In this document: piece by piece, positions 34,679 through 44,511 of the stretch
How the letters are laid out: every line of letters begins with the position of its first letter
How positions within the stretch are numbered: position 1 is the first letter of the stretch
From: Geminicoccaceae bacterium
GTDB lineage: Bacteria; Pseudomonadota; Alphaproteobacteria; Geminicoccales; Geminicoccaceae
Direction: 5' to 3'
DNA: 64,000 nucleotides
Assembly (NCBI GenBank): GCA_028279345.1
Contig: JANQNY010000059.1
Span: forward strand, 1-64,000
The notes under the pieces: generated by a model
What the model saw: only the letters and a program-made list of their open reading frames with translations
Databases searched by the model: none
What the model was told of the DNA's origin: nothing
Program-made: the position numbers and the translations under genes

Positions 34679-35338
34679 TCAGCGCCGGCGCAGCAGGAGT
34701 AGGCCGTCGGCGATCGGCAAGAGGGTCATGCCCAAGCCGTCGTCATCGCGGCAGCGATCCACCACTTCGCGCAGCGCGTCGACCTGCCGCTCGCGGTCGT
34801 CGGGATCGGCGATGGCCCCGCCCCAGAAGATGTTGTCCATGGCGACGAGCCCGCCCGGGCGAACGAGCATCAGCGCCTGCTGCAGGTAGCGCGGATAGAG
34901 CTTCTTGTCGGCATCGACGTAGACGAGATCGACAAGGCCCCGCTCGGGCCCGGCGATGAGGGCGTCGAGGCTTTCCTTGGCGAGACCTAGGCGCCGTTCG
35001 ATCCGCTCTGCAACGCCCGCCTGCGCCCAATGCCCCTCCCCAATACCGTCCCAGTCGCCCACGTCGAGTGTGATGAGCCGACCATCCTCCGGCAAAGCCA
35101 GCGCCATCGCGAGCGCGCCATAGCCCGTGAAAGTGCCGACCTCGACGACGAGCTTGGCGCCAATGAGCTCGACCAGAAAGGCCAGCAGCTCGGCCTGCTC
35201 GCTCGCCGTCTGCATGTTGCGCTCGGGCAGCGCCTGGGTCGCCTCCTCCAGCGCATCGAGCGTCGGGTGTCGGCGCGAGGCGTGCTCACGGCGCCAAGCG
35301 CCGACGGCGGGCGGCAGGCTGAGGAGATCTTCGGGCAT
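34679..35338 (-). CDS. O-methyltransferase (caffeoyl-CoA O-methyltransferase family)
   Basis: A 219-residue SAM-dependent O-methyltransferase. The SAM motif is VVEVGTFTGYGALAMALALP and the metal/catalytic segment is LVYVDADKKLYPRYL followed by VAMDNIFWGG. The natural substrate is unknown; members act on catechols or polyketides. It lies 10 bases downstream of bcp and its end is convergent with the SCO gene. Confidence 0.9.
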   Translation of the reverse strand: MPEDLLSLPPAVGAWRREHASRRHPTLDALEEATQALPERNMQTASEQAELLAFLVELIGAKLVVEVGTFTGYGALAMALALPEDGRLITLDVGDWDGIGEGHWAQAGVAERIERRLGLAKESLDALIAGPERGLVDLVYVDADKKLYPRYLQQALMLVRPGGLVAMDNIFWGGAIADPDDRERQVDALREVVDRCRDDDGLGMTLLPIADGLLLLRRR

Positions 35339-35348
35339 GAGCTGCGCC

Positions 35349-35813
35349 TCAGAGCTGCTTCGCCGCCTCGAGGACCGCCTCGGCGTGGCCGGGCACCTTC
35401 ACGCCGCGCCAGACCTGCTTGATCGCGCCGTCGCTGCCGACGAGGAAGGTCGAGCGGTCGATGCCCATGTACTTCTTGCCGTACATCGACTTCTCCACCC
35501 AGGCGCCGAGCGCCTCGACGAAGCCGCCGGCCTCGTCGGAGAGCAGCGGGAAGTTGAGCTCGTGCTTGGCCTTGAACTTGTCGTGGCTCTTCACGCCGTC
35601 CTTCGAAAGGCCGACGATTGCTACCCCGATCGCATCAAACGCGCCCTTGAGGTCCTTGAAGGCGTTGGCTTCCTTGGTACAGCCCGACGTGTCGTCCTTC
35701 GGATAGAGGTAGAGGACGAATGGCTTGCCCGCGAGGTCCGCGTTCTTGAGGCTGCCGCCCCCGTCGGTCGGCAGGTCGAACTCGGGAAGCGGGTCGCCTT
35801 CGGTCACACTCAT
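35349..35813 (-). CDS. bcp: Thioredoxin-dependent thiol peroxidase (Bcp)
   Basis: A 154-residue bacterioferritin-comigratory-type peroxiredoxin that reduces peroxides. The peroxidatic cysteine is in YPKDDTSGCTKEANAF; the usual nearby resolving cysteine five residues later is Ala, so it probably works as a 1-Cys enzyme or resolves with another thiol. The gene sits between glnE and the methyltransferase on the same strand. Confidence 0.95.
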   Translation of the reverse strand: MSVTEGDPLPEFDLPTDGGGSLKNADLAGKPFVLYLYPKDDTSGCTKEANAFKDLKGAFDAIGVAIVGLSKDGVKSHDKFKAKHELNFPLLSDEAGGFVEALGAWVEKSMYGKKYMGIDRSTFLVGSDGAIKQVWRGVKVPGHAEAVLEAAKQL

Positions 35814-35871
35814 CGTCAGTCCTCTCCTTGGCTTCAGATCAATTGCGAAGATTTGCCGCTGCGCACGCGGG

Positions 35872-38817
35872 TCAAGAGCTTGCGCTCACCTCCGCCTCGG
35901 CCGTAGGGGGGCCTATCTCGCGGGTGAAGATCAACACCACCTCGGCCTGAGCGGCCGCCAGCTCACGGGTGAGCGTCGCCATGTCGATGGTCGCTTGGTC
36001 GTCGTCTAGGGCTGCCTGTGCCGCGGCTTGAAGCGCCGCCAGCAACGGTGCTGGAACGGACTCCGGCTCGAAGCGCTCGTCGATCGTCAGGCGAACGACA
36101 GCCGCGAGCGCGTGGTTCAGGCGCAGCGCGCGGATGAGCGCATCGGCGTCCGTCGACGGGACTAAGCCGAGACGGCCCGCCTCGGCGAACACCCCCTCGG
36201 TCGTAAGGTGCAGCAGGGAAGCGTGCGCAGCGGCGTGGCGCAGGACCAGGTACTGAGCCAAGAACTCGAGGGTCACCACGCCACCTGGGCAGTGCTTGAG
36301 GTCGAAGGGATCGGTCGAGCCGTGCTCCTTGAAGATGCGGCGGCGCATCTGGGCGACCGCGGCGGCGAGCTCTTGCGGATCGCGCTCAGCGGTGAGTACG
36401 TCGCGGATGATCGCTCCGAGTGCCTGACAGAGGTCCGCATCGCCGGCGATCGGGCGCGCGCGCGTCAGGGCCTGATGCTCCCAGACCTGCGCGGTCCGAC
36501 GCTGATAACCGTCGAAGCTGGCAAGCGCGCAGGCGACCGGCCCCACTTTGCCCGACGGCCTGAGCCGCATATCGATCTCGAAGAGGCGACCCTCGGCGGT
36601 CTGCGCGGACAAGGCACTCACTAGGCGCTGGCCGAGACGGGCGTAGTAGGTCGCCGCCGGGAGCGGCCGCTTGCCGTCACTCTTGGCGTCGGCGCGTGCA
36701 TCGTAGACGAACACCAGATCGAGATCGGAGCCGATCGTCAGCTCACGCGAGCCGAGCTTGCCCATCGCCAAGATGGCGAAGCGCCCACCCGGGATGCGTC
36801 CATGGCTTACCGCGAGCCAGTCTTCGACCGCGGGCAGCAGGCGTTCGAGGAGAAGGTCCGCGATGGCGGTCAGCTGGTCGAGCCCGCCATGAGCGCTGAC
36901 CCGGGCCGTCAGCACCATGAACTCCACCTGGAACTGCCGGGACTGGGCCCAGACCCGCGCCCGATCGAGCAGGTCCTCGGTACTGCGGGCGGCGCCGAGC
37001 GTCTGGTCGAGCTCGGCCGCGAGCGACCGCCGCGGCGGCAGAACCTCGATGAAGTCGGGCGTGAGCATCGCCTCGAACAGCCGGGTCGAGCCGGCGAGGC
37101 GCTCGGCCATCCGCGGCGCCGTGCCCATGATCAGCGCGATCAGCTTGAGCAGGCTGGGATTGGCATGGAACAGCGAGAAGAGCTGCACACCGGCGGGCTG
37201 CGCGCTCAAAAAGGCGTCGAAGCGACGGAAGGCGGCGTCCGGCTCGCGCTGGTCGGCGAGCGCCCGCAGGAGGTCGGGCAGAAGCTCCGTCAAAAGCTCG
37301 CGCGCGCGCGTGCTGCGGGTCGCCGCGATGTGGCCGTGATGCCAACCGCGCACCTTGGCACTCAGTGCCGATGCGTCGTTGAAGCCGAGCGCCTGTAGAT
37401 GTCCGATCGTCGCCGGGTCGTCGTCGGTGCCGGTGAACACCAGTGCTGCCGCGTCGGACAGGTCCGGGCTCGTCTCGAAGAGGCTCGCATAGTGCCGCTC
37501 GACCGTCTCCAGGCGATCGACCAACGCCCGCTCGAAGCTCTCCGGGTCGGCATAGCCCATGAACGCGGTGAAGCGTGCGAAGGCCGTGTCACGCTCTGGC
37601 AGAACGTGCGTCTGCGCGTCGTCGACCATCTGCAGACGATGCTCGACGCGGCGCAGGAACCAGTAGGCCTCGATGAGCTGCCGTGCGACCTCTGCGCCGA
37701 TCCAGCCCGCGGCGACCAGCGCCTCCAGCGCCTCAGTCGTGGCGCGTTCGCGCAAGGACGGCACCCGGCCACCGAGAATGAGTTGCTGCGTCTGGCAGAA
37801 GAACTCGATCTCGCGGATGCCACCGCGCCCGAGCTTGATGTTGTGGCCGCGGGTGCGGATGCGGCTGTGCCCGCGGAAGGCGTGGATCTGCCGCTTGATC
37901 GAATGGATGTCGTTGATGGCGGCGAAGTCCAACGACCGCCGCCAGATGAACGGTGCAATGCGCTCGAGAAACGCGTCGCCGGCCTCGAGATCACCTGCGA
38001 CCGGTCGCGCTTTGATGTAGGCCGCCCGCTCCCAGTTCTGGCCGTGCCGTGCGAAGTAGGTCTCGGCGGCGTCGACCGTGAGCGCCAGCGGCTGGCCCGC
38101 CGGGAAGGGACGGAGCCGCAGATCCGTCCGAAAGACGTAACCGTCCTTGGACTGCTCGCCCAAACCTTGAGCCAGCGCCCGTGTGATCTTGGCGGCGAGC
38201 GCCGTCGGGCTCTCGCGACCGTGATAGGGCAGTCGCTCCGGGTCCAGGAACACGACGAGGTCGATGTCGCTCGAGTAGTTGAGCTCGAATGCACCGTATT
38301 TGCCCATGCCGAGAACAAACAGGCCATGCCCATGGTCATCGAGGACCGACGATGCCACTTCACCGCGCTCGACGGCGAACCGCAGCAGCATGGTCAGCAG
38401 TGCTTGCACCGCGCGATCGGCGAAGGCACTGAGCGCTCGGCAGAAATTGGGCGCATCGAGACTGCCGTCGAGGTCGCCTAGTGCCAAGGCCAAGGCGACA
38501 CGGCGCTTGTGCCGTCGCAGCGCTGACAAGAGGCGGGCACGCTCGGTGACAGCATCCTGGCCGGTAGCGGCGATCTCGTCGGCAACCACCGCCGGAACCC
38601 CACGCTCCTGGCAGGCCCTCAGGATATCGGGTTCGCGCTGGACGAGCCCGGTGAGGTATGGGCTGTGGTTGAAGATGAGATCGACCAGATCGCCGGACTG
38701 CTGGAGAAGCTGCTCGCGATCGGCCCGCCCGGCGGCGTCGATGGCGGCCTGGACGAAACGCTCACGCTCGCGCGTTGCTCGGGCGAGATGAGGCGGCTGA
38801 GGCGGTGATGCGGACAC
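35872..38817 (-). CDS. glnE: Bifunctional glutamine synthetase adenylyltransferase/adenylyl-removing enzyme
   Basis: GlnE adds AMP to glutamine synthetase under nitrogen excess and removes it under limitation. The 981-residue protein has two nucleotidyltransferase domains: the N-terminal one with VLGMGKYGAFELNYSSDIDLV (split at GMGKYGAFEL and YSSDIDL) and the C-terminal one with AMGKLGSRELTIGSDLDLVF, each followed by a helical PII-responsive region. The start is a GTG at 38817. It starts divergently with the DUF3971 gene with a 10-base overlap. Confidence 0.97.
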   Translation of the reverse strand: MSASPPQPPHLARATRERERFVQAAIDAAGRADREQLLQQSGDLVDLIFNHSPYLTGLVQREPDILRACQERGVPAVVADEIAATGQDAVTERARLLSALRRHKRRVALALALGDLDGSLDAPNFCRALSAFADRAVQALLTMLLRFAVERGEVASSVLDDHGHGLFVLGMGKYGAFELNYSSDIDLVVFLDPERLPYHGRESPTALAAKITRALAQGLGEQSKDGYVFRTDLRLRPFPAGQPLALTVDAAETYFARHGQNWERAAYIKARPVAGDLEAGDAFLERIAPFIWRRSLDFAAINDIHSIKRQIHAFRGHSRIRTRGHNIKLGRGGIREIEFFCQTQQLILGGRVPSLRERATTEALEALVAAGWIGAEVARQLIEAYWFLRRVEHRLQMVDDAQTHVLPERDTAFARFTAFMGYADPESFERALVDRLETVERHYASLFETSPDLSDAAALVFTGTDDDPATIGHLQALGFNDASALSAKVRGWHHGHIAATRSTRARELLTELLPDLLRALADQREPDAAFRRFDAFLSAQPAGVQLFSLFHANPSLLKLIALIMGTAPRMAERLAGSTRLFEAMLTPDFIEVLPPRRSLAAELDQTLGAARSTEDLLDRARVWAQSRQFQVEFMVLTARVSAHGGLDQLTAIADLLLERLLPAVEDWLAVSHGRIPGGRFAILAMGKLGSRELTIGSDLDLVFVYDARADAKSDGKRPLPAATYYARLGQRLVSALSAQTAEGRLFEIDMRLRPSGKVGPVACALASFDGYQRRTAQVWEHQALTRARPIAGDADLCQALGAIIRDVLTAERDPQELAAAVAQMRRRIFKEHGSTDPFDLKHCPGGVVTLEFLAQYLVLRHAAAHASLLHLTTEGVFAEAGRLGLVPSTDADALIRALRLNHALAAVVRLTIDERFEPESVPAPLLAALQAAAQAALDDDQATIDMATLTRELAAAQAEVVLIFTREIGPPTAEAEVSASS

Positions 38818-41672
38818 GGGGCTCCAAGAACGGCGCGCGGGCTGAGGACCCGCAGAGAACGCAGCCCAGGCGGCGCGGTCAAGCTCGGCGCCGGCGCGGC
38901 TTGCTGCACCGCCTCCTGTCGCTGGCAGGCGCCTTGTTGACGCTGCTCACCGCTCTGGCGGTTCTCGCGTTGCTTCTGGGGCCTCCGCCGCGCGCCTGGA
39001 CCGAAGCGCCGAGCGTCGGGCCGGGGGCTGCGGCGGGCCCCGCTACGGGGTGGCTGACCGTCGCGCGCACCCTCGCCAAACCCGAGTTCGGCTGGCTCCG
39101 ATCGCTTATCACCTCGGCGTTCCCTGACGGCCTGAACCTGGAGAATACGACCCTTCGCCTCACAGGGTTGCCATCGGGCGAAGATCTCGTGCTCGTTCTG
39201 GACCAGCTCACCGTCGTGCCGTCAGCCGCGGGTGCGGACGCACGCGTCAGCGGACGGCTGGGCGACGGGACGGACCTGCGGGTCAATGGGGTCGTCACGT
39301 TGGCCAACGAGCGGCTCAGTGCCGCGCTGCGACTGGCGTCGGTGACCGGTCTCATGGACGTGCTCGAGGTCCCGGACGCCGACCTCGAAGGCGGGCCGGT
39401 CGACATCGAGCTCACGACCGATGTCGGTGGCGGCCCGATCGACCTGGTGGTGCAGAGCGCAGGGCCCCTTGCCGTCCGCGGGCCAGGCATGCCAGACGCC
39501 CTGCCCGTCGATGCGCTCGATGCGGCGCTCGCCTGGGAGCCCGGACAAGAGTTCGTCGACGTGAAGCGGGCGTCGCTGTCGTCACCGGCGCTCGACCTCG
39601 AAGGCGGAGGCCGCGTCGGCCGCGATTTGATATCGTTGGTGGTCATGTTCACCGATGTGGATGCGAGCTGGGCGCCGCGGCTCTGGCCTCCCGCCATCGC
39701 GAGCGGCGCCCACGATTGGGTCACGGAGAACATCCCTGCCGGAATCATCGAGCGCTTGGACCTCTCGGTCGACCTCGACGAGGCAGCGCTCGAGGGCGCC
39801 CTGCCGATCGATGCGATCCGCGGCGAGGCGCTCATCTCCGGTGCCGAGGTGCACTACCTACGACCGATGCCGCCCGTCACCGGTGCCTCGGCAACGGCGA
39901 CCTTCGACGCCGACACGCTGGCCTTCGAGATCACGGGAGGGAACCTTCAAGGCGTCGAAGTCATCGGCGGCGACGTGCGCATCACGGAGATGGCGAGTGG
40001 CGCTACGGTCGAGGCGTTGAGCACCCGAATCGAGGCGCGCGGCGACGTGCCTACCATCCTCAACGTGGTCGATAGCGAACCGCTCACGCTGGCGAGCCGC
40101 TACGACCTGCCGAAAACGGGAAGCACCGGCAGCGGTCGCTTTACAATCGAGGTGGCCCTCCCCCTGCTTCGCGACGTGGCGCTCGAACAGGTCAGCCTAC
40201 TGTTCCAGGGCGACTTCGAGAACGTGACACTACCGGGAGTAGCAGCAGGCCGCGATCTGGCGGATGCGCGCCTCACGCTCGAGGCGACGCCCGATCGCGT
40301 CTCAGCCGACGGCAATGGACTGATCGCGGACGTACCCTTGGCCTTCACCTTCCTGGTCGACGGCTCGAGTGACACGGAGACGATCGGCGTCAACGGCCGC
40401 GTCGACGCGACCGCGTTGGAGCGTTTGGGCCTGCCCGCCGGCCTACCGCTCAGCGGCACCATCGGCCTCGACGCCCAGCTCGACCTGGCCGGCAGGACGA
40501 CGCGCACCGACCTCACGCTCGATCTGGCGGAGGCCGAGGTGAACATGCCCGTCTTTGCGGTGTGGAAGCCTCCGGGCATCGAGGGTCAGGCCACGGCACG
40601 GCTCACCGAAACGGACGAAGAGATCGATCTGGAACGCCTGGCCGTCACGTGGCCGGGGGTTGAGGTGGTGGCTAGAGGCAGCCTCGCCGCTGACGGAGCG
40701 GTCCGTGCGCTGGTCGTGGAGCCGCTGGTCGTCGCCGGCACACAGCTCTCCGTGACGATCGAGCGCGCCGGGCCCGGACTTGCCATCCTCGTGATCGGGC
40801 CCCGTCTCGACCTCGCCCCCTTGCACGCGCCACCGCGTGAGGCCGAAGAGGCGGAAGCTATCCTCGACACCGACGTCGAGCTGCGTCTGGCGATCGACGA
40901 AGTGTCGAGCGGCAGCTCCGCAGCGCTCTTGGACGCGAACGGTAGCGCCACGATCCAGGCCGGCCGTTTGCGGGCATTGAGCCTCGATGCTCGCACCGCA
41001 GAAGCGGCGCAAGGGCTCCGGGTACGCCTTTCGCCGGATGCCGTTGGCGGCCTCGACCTCGATCTCGCGAGCAACGATGCGGGCGGCGCGCTCCGTGCGT
41101 TGGGCCTCAGCGACGCGCTTCACGGTGGCGTCATGCAGGTGGATGCGGTGGTGGCTGGACCGGGGTCCGCGACGCCGACACAGGGCACCATCGCCGTGGA
41201 GAACGCGGCCGTCGTGGGCGCGCCGCCGCTCGTTCGTCGCCTAGCCGCCGCACCTGCGATCGAAGGGTTGGCAACCGACGCCATCCAGGTGGCCAGCTTT
41301 GCGAGCGGCTTCACCCTGGACGGCACGGAGCTACGTCTGAACGATGCCTCGATCCGCGCAGCCCAGCTGGCAGCGCGGGTCTCGGGGACGGTCGATCTTC
41401 GCACCAATCGGCTCGATCTCACCGGCAGCCTGGCGCCGCTCGCAACGATCAACCAGTTCATCGGCAACATCCCGGTGATCGGTGACCTGCTGCAGGGCCA
41501 GCGCGAGGCCGGTGCCTTCGCCATCGCGTTCTCGATCAAGGGCCCACGCGACGATCCGCAGGTCTCGGTCAACCCGCTGACCGTGGTCACACCAGGCGCG
41601 CTCCAAGACATGTTTGGTGGAAGCGGCATTGTCCCCGATAACCGTAGCCGCACCAACCTCCACGGCGACTGA
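38808..41672 (+). CDS. AsmA/YhdP-like DUF3971 protein
   Basis: A 954-residue protein with an arginine-rich N-terminus (RRRGQARRRRGLLHRLL), one transmembrane anchor (LAGALLTLLTALAVLALLLG) and a long beta-rich periplasmic part. The final segment ATINQFIGNIPVIGDLLQG, then FAIAFSIKGP and NPLTVVTPGAL, is the AsmA-like C-terminal signature. YhdP/AsmA proteins carry phospholipid to the outer membrane. The start is uncertain because 38808 overlaps the glnE start; the frame is open a little further up. Confidence 0.88.
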   Translation: MRTRGSKNGARAEDPQRTQPRRRGQARRRRGLLHRLLSLAGALLTLLTALAVLALLLGPPPRAWTEAPSVGPGAAAGPATGWLTVARTLAKPEFGWLRSLITSAFPDGLNLENTTLRLTGLPSGEDLVLVLDQLTVVPSAAGADARVSGRLGDGTDLRVNGVVTLANERLSAALRLASVTGLMDVLEVPDADLEGGPVDIELTTDVGGGPIDLVVQSAGPLAVRGPGMPDALPVDALDAALAWEPGQEFVDVKRASLSSPALDLEGGGRVGRDLISLVVMFTDVDASWAPRLWPPAIASGAHDWVTENIPAGIIERLDLSVDLDEAALEGALPIDAIRGEALISGAEVHYLRPMPPVTGASATATFDADTLAFEITGGNLQGVEVIGGDVRITEMASGATVEALSTRIEARGDVPTILNVVDSEPLTLASRYDLPKTGSTGSGRFTIEVALPLLRDVALEQVSLLFQGDFENVTLPGVAAGRDLADARLTLEATPDRVSADGNGLIADVPLAFTFLVDGSSDTETIGVNGRVDATALERLGLPAGLPLSGTIGLDAQLDLAGRTTRTDLTLDLAEAEVNMPVFAVWKPPGIEGQATARLTETDEEIDLERLAVTWPGVEVVARGSLAADGAVRALVVEPLVVAGTQLSVTIERAGPGLAILVIGPRLDLAPLHAPPREAEEAEAILDTDVELRLAIDEVSSGSSAALLDANGSATIQAGRLRALSLDARTAEAAQGLRVRLSPDAVGGLDLDLASNDAGGALRALGLSDALHGGVMQVDAVVAGPGSATPTQGTIAVENAAVVGAPPLVRRLAAAPAIEGLATDAIQVASFASGFTLDGTELRLNDASIRAAQLAARVSGTVDLRTNRLDLTGSLAPLATINQFIGNIPVIGDLLQGQREAGAFAIAFSIKGPRDDPQVSVNPLTVVTPGALQDMFGGSGIVPDNRSRTNLHGD

Positions 41673-41695
41673 CCGCGCTCTCGCGCGTGCCAGGT

Positions 41696-42943
41696 TCAGC
41701 CGGGCCGAAGGAGGACGTGCCGCTTCTTGCCCGCCGAAAGCTTGACTGTTCCGTCGACCCGCAGATCGGCTTCGCCCACCTGTTGCAGCTCGTCACCGAC
41801 ATGCCCGTCGTTGAGCCGCGCACCGCCGCCGCGCACTAGGCGCCGGGCCTCGCCCTTGCTCGCCACCAAGCCCGCGGCGACGAAAAGATCGACGACCGTG
41901 ACGCCCGCAGCGACGACCGCGCGATCGATCGTCACTTCCGGAAGGTTGGTGTCATCGCCCACCGCCTCGAAGACGCCCGCTGCCGCGTCCCTGGCATCGA
42001 TGGCGGCGGCTTCGCCATGCGCAAGCCTAGTCGCTTCGGTCGCGAGCACCTTCTTCGCCTCGTTCAACTCCCCGCCGGCGAGCGCCTCCAGGCGCTCGAT
42101 CTCCGAGCGCGGCAGCAGCGTGAACAATCGGAGGAAGCGGCCGACATCGGCGTCGTCCACGTTCCGCCAGAACTGCCAGTAGTCGAAGGGCGCCAGGCGG
42201 TCGGCATTGAGCCAGACGGCACCCTGCGCGGACTTTCCCATCTTCTCGCCCGACGCCTTGGTGATGAGCGGCGTCGTGAGGCCGAAAAGCTCCACCCCGC
42301 CGAAGCGACGATTGAGCTCGACGCCATTGACGATGTTACCCCACTGATCCGAGCCACCCATCTGCAGCCGGCACTCGTAGCGCCGGGCGAGCTCGGTGAA
42401 GTCGTAGGCCTGCATGATCATGTAGTTGAACTCGAGGAACGTCAGCGGCTGCTCGCGCTCCAGCCGCAACCGCACCGAATCGAAGGTCAGCATGCGGTTA
42501 ACGGTGAAGTGCCGCCCTACCTCCCTGAGAAAAGGGACGTAGCTCAGCCGGTCGAGCCACTCGGCGTTGTCGACCAAGCGCGTGCGTCCGCCGTCGAGGT
42601 CCAAGAACGCCTGCAGCGAACGGCGGATACCCGCCTGGTTGACCGCCAGCGTCGCGTCGTCCTGGAGCTTCCTGACCTCGTCGCGGCCCGAGGGATCGCC
42701 GACCTTGGTCGTCCCGCCGCCGATGAGCGCGATGGGCCGGTGCCCGGCCTCCTCGAGGTGCCGCAGCAGCATGATCGAAACGAGATTGCCGATGTGCAGG
42801 CTGTCGGCGGTGCAGTCGAAGCCGACATAGCCACCGATGGCGCCACCCAGCAGCGCCTCGTCGAGCCCCGCAGCGTCGGTGATCTGATGGATGAAGCCAC
42901 GCCATTCGAGCGTGCGTAGGAAGTCGGAACGGAAGCTGGTCAT
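41696..42943 (-). CDS. tyrS: Tyrosine--tRNA ligase
   Basis: A 415-residue class I synthetase. It has the HIGH-type motif SLHIGNLVSI, the substrate segments GGGTTKVGDPSGR and GGSDQWGNIVNGVEL, the KMSKS-type KMGKSA, and a C-terminal S4 domain (LVASKGEARRLVRGGGARLN). It is convergent with the DUF3971 gene and 33 bases downstream of the hydrolase gene. Confidence 0.97.
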   Translation of the reverse strand: MTSFRSDFLRTLEWRGFIHQITDAAGLDEALLGGAIGGYVGFDCTADSLHIGNLVSIMLLRHLEEAGHRPIALIGGGTTKVGDPSGRDEVRKLQDDATLAVNQAGIRRSLQAFLDLDGGRTRLVDNAEWLDRLSYVPFLREVGRHFTVNRMLTFDSVRLRLEREQPLTFLEFNYMIMQAYDFTELARRYECRLQMGGSDQWGNIVNGVELNRRFGGVELFGLTTPLITKASGEKMGKSAQGAVWLNADRLAPFDYWQFWRNVDDADVGRFLRLFTLLPRSEIERLEALAGGELNEAKKVLATEATRLAHGEAAAIDARDAAAGVFEAVGDDTNLPEVTIDRAVVAAGVTVVDLFVAAGLVASKGEARRLVRGGGARLNDGHVGDELQQVGEADLRVDGTVKLSAGKKRHVLLRPG

Positions 42944-42976
42944 CGGTCGGTCCGGCGGCGCCTAGGCCGTTCGCGT

Positions 42977-43630
42977 TCAGGCGAGCTCGACGGTCGACAT
43001 CTCGCGATCGATGTAGGCCTCGACCAGTTGTGCAAGCTCGTCGATCTTCTTGGAGAAGACGTGGTCGGCGTTCTCGATGACCGACACGTCGATGGTGATG
43101 GCGCGCTGATGCGCGAGCCGCTCGCACAGCTTCCGCACGGCCTCGGTCGGGGTCACGATGTCACGATCGCCCTGAATGACGAGACCCGATGAAGGGCACG
43201 GTGCCAGAAAGGAGAAGTCGTAGAGGCTCGCGGGCAAGGCTGCGCAGACAAAGCGATAGATCTCGGGCCGCCGCATCAGGAGCTGCATGGCGATCCAGGC
43301 GCCGAAGGAGAAGCCCGCGCACCAAACGATGCGGCTGTTCGGGTTGTGAAGCTGCATCCAGTCGAGGGCAGATGCGGCATCGCGCAGCTCACCCTGGCCA
43401 TGATCGAACACACCTTGCGAGCGGCCGACGCCCCGGAAGTTGAAGCGCAGGACCGAGAAGCCGCGCCGCTGGAACGCCTGAAACATGGCGAGCGCGACGC
43501 GGTTGTTCATGGTACCGCCATGCAGCGGATGCGGGTGCAGAACGATCGCGAGCGGCGGCGTGGGGCCCTCACCGTGGGTGTAGCGTCCCTCGAGCCGGCC
43601 ATCCGATCCGTTGAAGATTACCTCGGGCAT
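42977..43630 (-). CDS. Alpha/beta hydrolase
   Basis: A 217-residue alpha/beta hydrolase of the dienelactone-hydrolase/YtxM-like group. The oxyanion-hole region is LHPHPLHGGTMNN and the nucleophile elbow is GFSFGAW, with the Asp in QGDRDIVTP and the His in ENADHVFSKK. The substrate is unknown. The ATG at 43630 gives the standard N-terminus MPEVIFNGSDG. It is divergent from cysE. Confidence 0.88.
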   Translation of the reverse strand: MPEVIFNGSDGRLEGRYTHGEGPTPPLAIVLHPHPLHGGTMNNRVALAMFQAFQRRGFSVLRFNFRGVGRSQGVFDHGQGELRDAASALDWMQLHNPNSRIVWCAGFSFGAWIAMQLLMRRPEIYRFVCAALPASLYDFSFLAPCPSSGLVIQGDRDIVTPTEAVRKLCERLAHQRAITIDVSVIENADHVFSKKIDELAQLVEAYIDREMSTVELA

Positions 43631-43808
43631 GGCCGTCTCCGCTTCGACCCGTCGCACTGCCGGCACCGCACGCAATTGACCGCGCTGACGCGACGACGGT
43701 ATGGCTGATGTTGAGGTGGTCGAGCGAGCGAACGGAAGGGCGTGAACACGCTACTTGTCGAGCTGCGGCTGTAATCCCACCTTGGGAGGCTGGATATAGC
43801 CTCGGGGG

Positions 43809-44507
43809 ATGGCGATGTTCAAGAGACTGTGGGACGACGTTGCCGCGATCCGCGAACGCGACCCGGCGGCTGGGTCGAATTTGGAGGTGCTGCTGTGCTA
43901 TCCTGGATTGCACGCAATCCTCTGGCATCGCCTGTCGCACGCGCTTTGGCGACGCGGCCTTAAGCTGCCGGCTCGGTTCCTTTCCAATGTCAATCGGACG
44001 CTGACCGGTATTGAGATCCACCCCGGCGCGCAGATCGGCGCGCGCGTTTTCATCGACCACGGCATGGCTGTGATGATCGGCGAAACGGCGGTCATCGGCG
44101 ACAATGTCACGCTCTACCAGGGTGTCACGCTGGGTGGTGTCAGCCTCGATCCGGGCAAGCGGCACCCGACAATCGAGGACGATGTGGTGGTAGGAGCGGG
44201 CGCGGCCGTGCTGGGACCCTTCACGGTCGGACGTGGTGCGCGTGTGGGCGCCAACGCCGTAGTTCTTCGCGAGGTGGCGCCCGGCGATACGATGATCGGC
44301 ATTCCTGCGCATTCTGCGGCAAACAAGCGCCGACGTCCCGATCAATGCTGCTTCCAGCCCTACGGCACCGAGCCGGGTGAAGCGGAAGACCCGACCATCC
44401 GCGCCGTCGACGAGCTCTGCAAGCACGTGGATATGCTGCACGCCCGCATCGAGACGCTGGAGGCCGAGCGGGTGCAGGAGCGCAAGCGCGAGCTGCTCGC
44501 GTCCTGA
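43809..44507 (+). CDS. cysE: Serine O-acetyltransferase
   Basis: CysE makes O-acetylserine for cysteine synthesis. The 232-residue protein has a short N-terminal helical part and a left-handed beta-helix of hexapeptide repeats ([58 protein letters not shown]). A C-terminal helix extension ([17 protein letters not shown]) is an addition often seen in this subfamily. It is followed by a cysteine desulfurase gene, linking cysteine supply and use. Confidence 0.95.
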   Translation: MAMFKRLWDDVAAIRERDPAAGSNLEVLLCYPGLHAILWHRLSHALWRRGLKLPARFLSNVNRTLTGIEIHPGAQIGARVFIDHGMAVMIGETAVIGDNVTLYQGVTLGGVSLDPGKRHPTIEDDVVVGAGAAVLGPFTVGRGARVGANAVVLREVAPGDTMIGIPAHSAANKRRRPDQCCFQPYGTEPGEAEDPTIRAVDELCKHVDMLHARIETLEAERVQERKRELLAS

Positions 44508-44511
44508 GCGG

